Shown here: positions 13,101 to 23,196 of the stretch, piece after piece
Position numbering within the stretch: position 1 is the stretch's first letter
How the letters are laid out: every line of letters begins with the position of its first letter
Notes under the pieces: model-generated
Database searches by the model: none
What the model was told of the DNA's origin: nothing
Seen by the model: the letters and a program-made list of their open reading frames with translations, nothing else
NCBI GenBank assembly: GCA_028583605.1
Contig: CM053330.1
Span: forward strand, 26,739,233 to 26,803,232
Source of the DNA: Dastarcus helophoroides
Taxonomy: Eukaryota > Arthropoda > Insecta > Coleoptera > Bothrideridae
Length of the DNA: 64,000 nucleotides
Reading direction: 5' to 3'
Position numbers and translations under genes: made by a program

Positions 13101-13469
13101 TACTAATTTTTGTGTCTTGTCTAGCTATTTAATAAATAAAGTGATGCATTGATTGTTAATTAAGATAATATTATTAATAATTCCCTTCCAGCAATAAATT
13201 TCAGGCACTATGACCAAAACTGGAACAGCAAATGGCCAAAAATAGTGCTTCTATGGCCACTACTGGTGAAATTGGTGTAATTATTAATTTTAATTAATTT
13301 TGCATGACAAATTAAATTTTAAACATTTGAGCTTTTGATATTTCAATTCCTGATAAATTGAAGATTTGATTAATTTATTTTTTCTTATTAAATATTTAAT
13401 TTAAATATATTTAAATCTCAATTAAACATACAAAAAAGCTTAAAGTGGCCACAAACGGTACATCTACCC
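10157..13469 (+). mobile_element. pogo/Tigger-like DNA transposon, nearly full length
   Basis: The left TIR starts GGGTAGATGTACCGTTTGTG at 10157 and its exact complement ends at 13469; at least 25 bp match. TA flanks both sides (10155-10156 and 13470-13471), the usual target duplication of pogo and Tc1/mariner elements. Sub-terminal GTGGCCA/TGGCCAC words recur at both ends (10170-10200, 10555-10635, 13233-13262, 13445-13452), as possible transposase binding sites. The element encodes a transposase of the PSQ/CENP-B/DDE type on the + strand, broken by one frameshift and one stop. Confidence 0.9.
10773..13152 (+). pseudogene. pogo-like transposase (frameshift and stop)
   Basis: The frame begins at MPSRKNQKPVEK (10785), after a likely splice acceptor (TGTTGCAG at 10780). 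Domains in order: a PSQ-type helix-turn-helix (about residues 40-75, ALELVKNGCAIATACNQYKV-PRTTL), a CENP-B-type DNA-binding domain (GRKWFEGFLKRHP), and a DDE_1 core with FDMDET (first D), FLDGHVSHMS (second D) and PPHSTHILQPLDV. After LDV a T8 run (near 11820) shifts the frame: 11830-12231 continues with PLKQRWKNLIRNWR. An in-frame TAG follows at 12229. The text runs on to 12379, where GTGAGT opens a likely 132-nt intron (acceptor TTTTTTAG at 12511). The last exon (12512-13152) ends in a Lys/Glu-rich coiled coil. Few lesions suggest fairly recent loss of activity. Confidence 0.88.
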
Positions 13470-13669
13470 TAATAGCGGCTCGTCCGGTTCGTTCTCGATA
13501 ATCATAAAGGGACCAAAAACAGTTTCGAACGTAAAAACTTATCAACCTTATTACAGTCAATGGTACTTTTTGTCGAAAACATCCCAGTAACTTTCTAAAA
13601 CTGTGAGAGAATTAAACTGTGGTCAGTATCCTGCTTCAGTTATTTTTTTGCACAATTTAAAAATTTAAT

Positions 13670-14545
13670 ATGGGTCATTTATCAGAAATGCATAAGATAA
13701 TAATTTTACAAATGATAGATTATGGAGATAGAGCAAGATCATAGGCCGAAGTCGCTTGTTTATTTCAACAAAAATTTCCTCATTTACCGTCTATATCCCA
13801 AGGTACTATTAGTAAAACCGAGAAGCATTTTCACGAACTTGGGAATGTATGAAAGTTAAATAAATCCCAATGCATTAACTATTGATACCAAATTGGAAAT
13901 AATGAATGAGTTTCAAGAAAATCCACATTCTTCAAGTCGACAAGTAGCTGCAGCACTGAACGTTAGTCATTCCTCGAATATTCGTGTACTGAAAGAAAAT
14001 AAAATGCATCCTAATAAACTGACATCATGTTAAGGGCTCAGTGAAGACGATTTTGATAAAAGAACTCATTTTTGTGACCAAATGATGTAAAGATTAGATA
14101 ATAATGTTATTCAAATAGAAAACATATTGTTTTCTGGTAAGTCCACAACTGTCGCTATTGGGCTAGTGAAATTCTCCAATGAGTGAGAGAATTGCATACA
14201 CAGAACCCTGAAAAAGTTAATGTTTGGGCAGGGATTATTGGAGATTATAACATTGGTCCATTTTTCATTGATGGAAATTTAAATGGGGATAATTATTAAG
14301 CATTGCTCCAAAACAACATTGTACCAGCTTTGGTAAACTTATATCCAACTCAAGAAAATCAACACGTTCCAGCTAATGTAATATGGTTCCAGCAAGATGG
14401 AACACCACCACACTACCAAGTCAATGTCCGGCAATATCTCGACGTTACATTTCCAAATCGGTGGAAGGGAAACGAGGTATGGTAGAATGGCCACAACAAT
14501 CACCAGACCTGACGCCTCTGGACTTTTTTATAGGGTTATGTAAAA
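13670..14545 (+). pseudogene. Mariner/Tc1-type transposase remnant of the outer element
   Basis: Reading across several stops and frameshifts gives an N-terminal helix-turn-helix region (MGHLSEMHKIIILQMIDYGD; later SSSRQVAAALNVSHS) and then a DDE region. The latter includes the block QQDGTPPHYQVNVRQYLDVT at about 14390-14450, followed in another frame by a WP-x-x-SPDLTPLD-type stretch (14490-14525). The D of QQDG and the final SPDLTPLDFF pattern are typical of Tc1/mariner-type (DUF4817-linked) insect transposases. At least six stops are present, so it is inactive. Confidence 0.7.
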
Positions 14546-14969
14546 AATACAGTGTCTAAAACCAAACTTTGCGAGGTAGCTGACTAGGAGACATTTTTAT
14601 TCACGATTAGGATGCTGCCAAGATATTGGAGGTGCCCATTTTGAACATCTTCTACATTAGATTTATATTTTCTTGTTGCAAATTGAACTTGATTTTTTTT
14701 AGTGTTAATTTTTAAATAGATATAACAACCACAACATTTTTGAATAGAGAATGCAAAAGAGGTATAACAAGCCCCTACTTTCGGATTAAAAATTTAGAGG
14801 TTGCAACTGTCACTCGAAGAGGATTGCATCCAGGGATGAAAATTTTACGGTGGAAGATGCCATTTTATAATCTTAAATTGACGCTTTTCGAGATTTTTCA
14901 TAAATTTGTAGAATAACTGAAATATGTAATTTATTTTATTTGGCTGTTCCACACTGTTCGTACTTTGAT

Positions 14970-16500
14970 TTTTCTGAAATATTTAAATTGTTTTAAAAAT
15001 ATTGTCTATTAAAAGTTTTTCTTGTTTGCAATTTCAACTTTTTTGAAAATTTCAATACCTTTTACAAATTCCGGTTTTTTTTTAATATTCTAAATTTGTC
15101 TTGAAGTTTTGAATTCATAGGAAACTTAACTTTTTTTTTCAAATTGTCGATTTAAGTATATATTTCTTAACATTTTTAACTTTTTTCAAAATTCCCCTCT
15201 TTACTGAAAATGTATACCTTTTTGAAATTTTGACTTTGTAATTTTGATTATTTTTTATAAATCTTAACTTAGAATTAGATTTTTTTTAATAATACCATTT
15301 AAAAAAAATCTAAAATTCTTGAAAATTTTGACTTTTGAACTTGCTTAAAATTTTTGATTTTTTAAAAATTTCGATATTCGATTTTCAATAAAATTTTTGA
15401 AATTTTGTCTTATTTTGAAAATTTGGAATTTCAAATTTTGATTTATTTTCAAAATTTCAACTCAACAATTTTGCCTTTTTTGCTAAATTTTAATTCTTTT
15501 AAGGTTGCATTAAAAATTTTGTCTTTTTTAAAAAAAATTCGAATTTTTGAAAAATGGCAACAACTTTTTTTCAAATTTTGATTATTTTCCTCAATATTTT
15601 GACTTTATTTATAAATTCGATCATTTTCAAATAGTTTGTATTTTCAAAATTTTTTTATAAAATTTCAACATTTTTAAAATTTCTAATCTTGTTTATGTTT
15701 TAATTTATTTTCGAAGTTTCGACTTTTATGTAAATTTTTCTTTCATTGAAAAAAAAAACAATTTTTTTTTGAAAATTTCGCCTTGTTTGATAAATTAGGT
15801 TTCTTTTAAAAGTACTTATTTGAATTCTTCGATCTTTTTCCAAAATTTCCAATGTTGTTGAAAATTTCGAATTTTCATCAACATTTCAACGAGGTTGACT
15901 TTTTTTTAGAATGTAAACCTTTGTTAAAATATTGATCTTTTCCAAAAGTTTTATGCTTTTTGAATTTTTCTTTTTTTTTAATTTCGACTTTTTCAACAAT
16001 TTTTATCTTTTCTTGAATGTTTTTTTTCAATTTATTTAACATTTCTTCGGCCCAGTTTGGAAATATTTAAATTTTAAAATTTAAATATTTCCAAACTGGG
16101 CCGAAGAAATGTTAAATAAATTGAAAAAAACATAATATTTCCGGTCAATAAGGGTCTACCATGAAGAATAAACTTTTCTTGAATGTTAGAACTTTTGTAA
16201 ATTCAACTTTTTAAAAAATTCGCCTTTTTCTGAAAATTTCGGATTTTTTAAGAATCTGGCTCTTTAAATGGCGAATTTTCAAAAATTTGAAGGAATTGTA
16301 TAAAACAAATTCGAGACAAATATAGAATTAAAAAAAATTTAATTCCACATTGTCCTGGCACATTTCGATATCTTTCCTGTATTTCACTTTAAACACGAAA
16401 TTCCTACATTAATCTCTGGAGTTAATTTTTTTCCAAATTTTTTTATAAATTTGGAGTTTTTTAAAATTTGCATATTTTTTCCCACTTCCACCCGTATATT
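14970..16500. repeat. Degenerate T-rich low-complexity tract
   Basis: Long run of TTTTTGAAAATTTCGACTTTT-type words with no coding signal; interrupted by the palindromic insertion at 16007-16187. Confidence 0.65.
16007..16187. mobile_element. Palindromic insertion with 15-bp target duplication
   Basis: CTTTTCTTGAATGTT occurs at 16007-16021 and again at 16173-16187. Between them lies a palindrome of 2 x 55 bp (16021-16075 and 16076-16130) with no mismatch and no spacer, followed by about 40 unique bases ending in GAAGAATAAA. The 15-bp duplication argues for insertion of the whole block. It could be a snap-back reverse-transcription product; an assembly or cloning fold-back is the alternative. 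Confidence 0.75.
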
Positions 16501-16827
16501 CACTGTTTTCTTTATAACTTGCGAGCAGAATAGATAGGCCATATCAGTCTAGTGAACGGATATAATATAAGTCGCGTAGTGATTGGTCGATTTGGTGGAT
16601 ATGAAATTTGCCAATCATGACCATTGCGATAAGAACGAATGTCATTTTTAGGTTCAAAATTATACCATAGAATTTGTCAAGTTGACATATTTAACGAAAA
16701 ACGTATTTGTTAAATCGCATTTTTGTTTTTGAGGGATCGTGGTCGTGGGAAAAATTCGCTGTACAACTCGAGCGGATTGTCCATATCCGCTCTTGTTGCA
16801 CAAACTACTATTATAATACAGAATATA
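16501..16827. other. Intron sequence with small hairpin
   Basis: No gene or repeat partner was recognised. GAGCGGATTGTCCATATCCGCTC near 16770 (given here as arms GAGCGGAT and ATCCGCTC) could form a short hairpin. Confidence 0.45.
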
Positions 16828-18655
16828 CCGGGTGTTTTTTTTAGTTGGGAGGTTACCTTTATATGGAATACTACTTATTATAAAGGCAAACTGATTTTGT
16901 TGATGGGACTAATCGGGGTTGAACAATCTTCTAAAAATATTTTCAACTTCCCCCCACTACCGATTATACCGGAAGTAGACATCAATTTTCTTATTTTAAA
17001 TGGCAACCCACAAATTTTATGTTTTATTTCGATTTTACGTAAAAAAATAAAGTGAGTTTATGTATACATATTTATCGCTACCTTTGATTGTTTTAAAGAT
17101 ATTTCAATTTTTCGAAAGAAAATGACAGAAAAGAGGGTTATTTTGACTCTTTGTATCTTTTTTATTATTTGCAGTAAAAACATGAAATTTCGTTTGAAGT
17201 CAGGAAATATTATAAAGACTATAATAACGTAAACAGATTTTACATTTATTATACAGAGTGATGGAAAATTTATAATCTTTGCTGTTTTTGTTTTATTCAA
17301 AAAAACTCTGTTTTTTTAAATGGGAACTATATGTTTTTTAATCATTTTTAAATTCTTCACATAAAAAGAAGAAAAAAGTTATATTACTTATTTTTTAAAA
17401 TTTTGTGCCGTTACAGAGGTATTTTACATAAGTCTCAAAATAAAAAAAATCAAACATTTCTTGTTTGTTCAAGTAGGAAATTAACTGTGGGCAATAACAG
17501 CTTAAAGAATTAATCATAATAAGTAATAGGAAACAAAAATAATTGACAAAAAATTTACATCAAGCTCAACAAGGGCGATATTCTCTTTCAATACATTTAA
17601 AGACATATTTTAAGATTTCGAATTGAGTAACGTTTTTAGGCACATCCGATTGTTCCTAGCAATATACTTGTTATGCGGTAGTCCTAAAAAAATTACTTAA
17701 AAATTTCCATTTTAATTTTCATTGTAAAATTTAACGCTTAAAAATCCAGAGTTCTAATCTAACAGCATAACAGTTAAAGGACGAATTTTCTTGAACATTT
17801 GTTGTTGATTTTGATTACTCCAAAAATGAGAAGTCTGTTTAATAAACTATTTTTACGAAACTTACATTCGTGGCTACCTAAACATTTTTCAGTAAGTATT
17901 CTAACAATTAGCCAAAAGCTTATTCGTCTTGTGCGGTTATCTTTTAAATGTTATTTAGCCTAAAATTTTTAAGCCTTGTGGTTGTTTTTTTTTTTTGAAA
18001 ATTTTGTTGACTACTACCAAGCTGCTACTAAAAAAAAAGATATATTTTTCTTTTTCATTTTGTATTATATCTCTGTAAAGGTGCAGAATTTTAAAAAATT
18101 AGTCATATAACTTTTTTCTTCTTTTTACGTGAGGAATTCAAAAATGTTTAAAAAACATATAGTTCCCATTTGAAAAAACAGAGTTTTTTTTGAATAAAAC
18201 AAAAACAATAAAGATCACAAAGCTTCCATCACCCTGTGTAATAAATGTGAAACTTGATTACGTTATTACAGTCTCCATAATATTTCATGACTTCTACCCA
18301 AATTTCATGTTTTTATTGCAAATAATAAAAAAGATACAAAGAGTCAAAATAACCCTCTTTTCTGTCAGTTTTTTCCGAAAAATTGAAATATCTTAAAAAG
18401 TACCAAAGATAGCAATAAACATGTATACATAAACTCATCTTATTTTTCTACGTAGAATCCAAATAAAATTTGGGGGTTGCTATTTAAAATAAGAAAGTTA
18501 ATGTCTACTTCCGGTATAATCGGAAGTGGGAGGAAGTTGAAAATATTTTTGAAAGATAGTTTAGTTCCGATTAGTCATATCGACAAAACCAGTTTACCTT
18601 TATAATGAGTGATACTCCATATAAAGGTAACCTCCCAACTAAAAAAAACACCCGG
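16828..18655. mobile_element. Long-TIR TA-type element, family A copy 2 (complete)
   Basis: It starts CCGGGTGTTTTTTTTAGTTG and ends with the inverse; TA flanks both ends (16826-16827, 18656-18657). The two arms (about 16828-17345 and 18140-18655) are inverted copies of each other, roughly 500 bp each, including the text CATCACCCTGTGTAATAAAT and the run AAAATAACCCTCTTTTCTGT. The middle (17350-18130) matches the middle of copy 1 in the same direction. The open frame at 16723-17055 runs over the left border and is not a gene. No transposase is present; this is a large foldback MITE. Confidence 0.8.
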
Positions 18656-18689
18656 TATATGCAGTTTTAGTTTTTACTTTTATCTACGA

Positions 18690-19050
18690 TTTCAATTATA
18701 AATTTGCAATTTAAAGAAGAAATAAAGCAAATTAAAAGATAAAATTTTGCATTTAAATCAAAATCATTGGAAAAAAGTAAAATATTTTATTTAAAGTCAA
18801 GATTTTGAATAAATAGCTTGAGTTTTTTGGAAAAAAATCTGGATTAAATTCAAAATTTTAAAAATGAATGGTCAAAACCTTAAAACTTGTTGAGACCTTT
18901 ACTGGTTTTGGAAATAAAAGTAAAAAGTTTGAATTTTGTGATTTGGAAATTCGAAGAAACCCATCCCATAATATAACAAAAAAAAGTTCCTAAAATTTCA
19001 AAAAAATAGTTTACGTTTCAAAATTTTGAGGAAACTTTTTTTTCGAGTTT
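18690..19050. repeat. Degenerate A-rich low-complexity tract
   Basis: AAATTTTGAATAAA-type words. At 19052 a fragment begins with TACAGGGTGGACCATAAGTA, which looks like the end of another DNA element whose partner end is missing. Confidence 0.5.
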
Positions 19051-19314
19051 ATACAGGGTGGACCATAAGTAATGGTACATAGAGAAAGAGTGGATTTTTT
19101 GTATAAAAATAACGTGATTTAGTTGCATTTCTTTTATACCAAAAGTTGTTATTAACCGAGATACGGGGTCTCAAAGCTTAAAAAAATTTTTTGATTATTT
19201 CGCATAACTGATGAACATAATTCAATATAGACAAGAAATTTGGTACAGGGGGTTTCTTTTGTCGGTTAATTCTAATTTGCCAACTATATATTATATTCGT
19301 GATTTAAAGAAATA

Positions 19315-20320
19315 TCGGGTGTAACAGGATCATGGTACACCCCCTTTTATCTTTATTTATAAAGATAAAATGTTCAAACTTACTACACTTGATGTACTTA
19401 TGAAATGTCAAATTTTGACATAAAATTGATATTCTTACCGCTGGCACTTTCGCTAAAACTGATACCAACTTTCGATTTTTAAATAGAACACCCTGTATAT
19501 TATTACATTTTTGGAATCTGCTCAATTTTCTAAATAGAGTGCACCTAGAAAAAGTGATTTTTAAAGGATCAAACATTTTTTTGGTCCGATTTTATTTTTC
19601 GAGCTAAAAGGCTCTGATTCATTCTAATTAATTCTAATGGAACACATTAACGCTAAAAAAATCAAATCGCGTGAAAAAGAAGGTATTTCATTCTTTTATC
19701 ACGGTATAAAATTAACAAAAATGGTTTTGATGCCATAACTTCATTTTCATAAATGGCACCATATTGGTACTGTGGAACCACCAAAAGGTATAATTAATGG
19801 CCAATCTAACCAAATTTTTATTTTTGCTGTGAAATCAATAGAACTGAAGTTACAGCCAAAGGAATTCAAAATATTCGGTTTCAATTTATTTGAAGATTTA
19901 TTCAATAAGGACATAAGATAGCTGTGGAAAACAAATTTAGAAAAAAGACACTTGCTAAGTTTTCCTAATTTAATTTTCTTGCAGCGCTTATGTGGTCAGC
20001 GTTAATTAGGATGAGTCATGACCTTCTAGACCGCAAAATAAAATGGAACCAAAAAAATGTTGGAAAATTTAAAAATCACTCATTTTAAGTGCATTGTATT
20101 CAGAAAATTGTGCGGATTCCAAAAATTTAATAATATACAGGATGTTCTATTTAAAAATGAAAAGGTGGTATTAGTTTTAACAAAAGTGACAACAGTAGGA
20201 ATGTAAATTTTAGGTCAAAATTTTACATTTTATAAATACATCAAGTGTAAAAATTTTGAAAATTTTATCTTCATAAATAAAGAAAAAATAGGGGATGTAC
20301 CATGATTCTGTTACACCCGG
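19315..20320. mobile_element. Long-TIR TA-type element, family B
   Basis: The ends are TCGGGTGTAACAGGATCATG and, inverted, CCGGGTGTAACAGAATCATG; TA flanks both ends. The inverted arms extend about 290 bp (19315-19605 and 20030-20320), with matches such as TTTTTAAATAGAACA and ACACTTGATGTA. The spacer shows no coding region. Its CCGGGTG terminus resembles that of family A, suggesting related transposases in trans. Confidence 0.75.
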
Positions 20321-21230
20321 TATTTCGAAATTTGTAGACTGAGATCGACGTTTTGAAAATAAGTCAAACTATTTAGAAACATTTAGAATTTATTATTTAA
20401 AGTCCAAATTTTAAATAAAACGTAGAACTTTAGAAAAAATAAATAAAATTTAAAAATTTAAACGCGAAATTTTGTGCAAAAAATCAAAATTTTAGAAACC
20501 TTTCCAAATTTACTTTTTAAAATTCGATATCTTGGGTTAAATTCGAGAAACTGACGTTTAAATTTCGAAAAATAAAAATCAAAATTTCTGTAGATTTAAA
20601 ACTTTGAATCTCAAATCTGAAGTTTCAGGAAAAAAACACAAAAATTGCAAGTTTAATGTGGAAACCTAAAGAAGTCAAAATTTTATAAAATAATTATATT
20701 GCTAGAAAAATTTTAATAACCAGTAAGTTCCCCCTCGTTCTCCAAGGTTTCTTAGGATAAAATTTAGATTTTGATAGGGTTAGTAGATATTGGACCATAG
20801 ATTATCGGAAAACTGCAGATTTTTTTCGAAATCTTAATAATTGTTGAGAAAAAAATATATTTTATGGAAAAATAGGTGCTTGCATTTTAAGGCTTTTTGA
20901 CACGTATAGTTATAACTAAATAAAAACTTGAATAAAAACAGCATAGAATGCTGATCAAATTTGTCTCTTACATTATTTCATTTGGATGAATATTTTCGGA
21001 GTCAGCACTAGTTTATTAATTTGCATACAAAGTAGTAATCGAAAATTTTAGCGCGATCCGAGGTGATCTCATAAACTGTGTTAGTTAGTCATGGACTTAT
21101 TGCGAATTGCGAATCAGTGCTTTTTATCTTTATCTTTATATTATATTATTAATACAGTTGTCAATTCCACAAATATTTCGATTGGTTCTAGAGAAAAGTG
21201 TGCATATCGGAAAATAGACATTTTTTTATA
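20321..21230. other. Intron sequence, partly low-complexity
   Basis: 20330-20700 is A-rich degenerate sequence; 20700-21230 has no feature that I recognise. Confidence 0.5.
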
Positions 21231-21519
21231 TTTCAAATAAACAAGAAAATTTGGATAGAATTTCAAATTCATACATAAGTAAAAATGATTTCATTTGGTC
21301 TGTTGACTGTTCACTGTAGTAATTGCTACGAAACTCTAATTGTGCGAGCCCGACTGGCTCTTGGCTGATTATTTTAAATAAATTTTGGGAGGCTTTAAGA
21401 GCGCATGTCGCCAATTTATCGTTTTCTTTTGTCTTTATATCTTTTATATTAATTGATGTACTTTTTGAATTGATCCTGTCGCAATTAATTCTCAACATGT
21501 TTTGTTGTTGCTCATTAGC

Positions 21520-21660
21520 AAAACAAACAAGCCAGCAAGAACAAGAAAAAGCAAATCAGCAAGAAATTGACAAGACAAGAGATAAACCCACTTCTTGTCT
21601 TGCTCAGCAAGACAAGACAAGAAGTTAGAGTGCAAGACAAGAAATCTTGCTTTATGCATC
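21520..21660. repeat. CAAGA/CAAGACAAGA-rich simple repeat
   Basis: Irregular copies of AGCAAGA and CAAGACAAGA on the + strand, partly repeated inverted (CTTGTCTTGCTCAGCAAGAC), so the tract can fold into hairpins. The overlapping frames on both strands (21323-21628, 21492-21770) are by-products of this composition. Confidence 0.55.
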
Positions 21661-21671
21661 ACTAGTTTAAA

Positions 21672-21950
21672 ACGAACTAAGGAAATAGGAAATGTTTCGA
21701 TAATAATCCTTATTGAATATAGGGGTGTGAAATAAAAGACAATTTTGATTTCGCAAATTGGGTCTATCAAATTAAAAAACCGAAAATAGAAAATATGGGT
21801 CTATCAAATTAAAAAACCGAAAATAGAAAATATGTATTCAAATGAACCAAGAAAACAGAAAATATTTCGGTAATAACTTTCATTCGACATGGGAGTGTGG
21901 AGTAAATTGCGATTTTGATTTCGCGGATTGGGTCCGTGAAAAACCTATAT
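21672..21950. repeat. Tandem duplications
   Basis: ATGGGTCTATCAAATTAAAA and the next 17 bases occur twice in a row (period 37 bp, 21758-21833). On a larger scale 21675-21765 is repeated with about one quarter of bases changed at 21850-21945 (shared words AATATTTCGG/AATGTTTCGA and AATTTTGATTTCGC), a period of roughly 175 bp. Confidence 0.6.
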
Positions 21951-22187
21951 CGCAGCCAATGTCCATATTCATGATTTGTAGGTGCCGCCAAATTTGTTTT
22001 GGCAGGATTCCCATAAAACTTACTTAACTTACTTACTTAATACTAAGAGTTTCCGTACTTCTTGTAACTCACCCCTTTGGTAGAGCGTAAAATTATCACA
22101 ATAACTGGTTAACATTGTGGCGGAAAATCGATGAAATTTTGAACTGGAGCAGTGAAGTTGTAGTGAATTAGCCCTTCTCTGTTCTAG

Positions 22188-22350
22188 GACAATGTTTGAT
22201 GAAACTAAGCGACATCAGCAGAGCTAAGGAGTACGCCCAGAAAGCCGTCCAATTAGGAAAACACGAAACTTGTTATGAGCTGTTGTTGAAAATATTAAAG
22301 ATGCAAGGAGATTGCAAAACCGCCGCCGCCGTCTGCAATGCTGCTATCGA
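22188..22350 (+). CDS. BBS4: BBS4 exon c (TPR)
   Basis: The acceptor is CTGTTCTAG ending at 22187 and the donor GTGAGT at 22351. The exon encodes GQCLMKLSDISRAKEYAQKA, a short loop with a Tyr in the position of the family's TY-x-x-LGK motif, and ILKMQGDCKTAAAVCNAAIE. It covers one full TPR and most of another. The last codon (GA+C) is finished in exon d, which confirms the junction across a 21.8-kb intron. Confidence 0.9.
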
Positions 22351-23196
22351 GTGAGTTTTATTCTTTTGCTTTTGATTTGATTAATAACAACCGTGATGCG
22401 AACCGTGTAAACAATTCAAGATAATATTGTTGCCCACGTCGTCAGCAAATTAATTGCACTAGCTCGAGGGGATGTGTATTTTAATAAAATGTTTATTTGT
22501 GACAATTCAAAAGTGAAGTAACAATTCTACCAATTTTCAGTATAGTTATAAATGGCAATTAATGGCGATATATCTGCTTTATCGATTTAATACTCGTATC
22601 CTCACTTAAGTTGGGCAATGAACATCGTTAAAGCGGCTTCATTAATTGAAAAAAACATCACACTCTACACAATCGCATCAGTAAATAATGGAAACAATTT
22701 TAAAACTCCCCGTGTTCATGTTAAAATAAGTTTGCGTAGCTCATGTGTTGCATACACATCTTTTTTTCTAAATAACACATTTCTATTTGATATCGAAGCA
22801 AGGTAACAGTTCGTTTACACACGAAAATGAGCTTAACACGAGGAGAGCTCACAATACTTATTTCTAGCTATCACCACTACTAAGGAAAAAAATATTAAGC
22901 TGGTCCGCAATTCCCCGTGATCCAGAATACCCCAGTCTCCCCTACTAGCTAGAAACTCTACAAATTTTACGCATGATATGTTTTAGTACAGTACAACAAA
23001 CAGCATAAAATTTAATATAGCATTAGTTTTCTTGTTTTAATAATTGTGTTGCCACAGAGGTGAAAAATTTCTTTGCCCATAAAAGTGCCCTGAAACGGTG
23101 AAACATGCTTTTAATCTTGTATACTTAAGGCATAAAATGTTGTTTTAAAAGATAAACGAATCGTTTGTGTATGTTTAGAGTAAAAACATTTCATGG
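22351..23196 (+). other. BBS4 intron sequence, nothing recognised
   Basis: Start of the 21.8-kb intron. Read on both strands, it shows no coding or repeat signal that I can support; the open frame at 22618-22806 has no recognisable content. Confidence 0.55.

Larger units (their letters stand above)
9924..14956. mobile_element. Mariner/Tc1-type element with long TIRs, split by a nested element
   Basis: The left end CAGTGTGGAATAGCCAAAT (9924) is matched inverted at 14938-14956 (CAGTGTGGAACAGCCAAAT). The inverted similarity goes on for roughly 190 bp at the left (to about 10110) and, with insertions, to about 14690 at the right (for example TCTATTCAAAAATG in both arms). A decayed transposase (13670-14545) lies between the arms. 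A 3313-bp pogo-like element (10157-13469) sits inside, so the original element was about 1.7 kb. Confidence 0.8.

Noticed and set aside
16723..17055. A 110-residue protein, similar to a frame at 8889-9101
   Set aside because: Both lie in arms of the same foldback element, so the similarity is due to the repeat; one runs across the element border.
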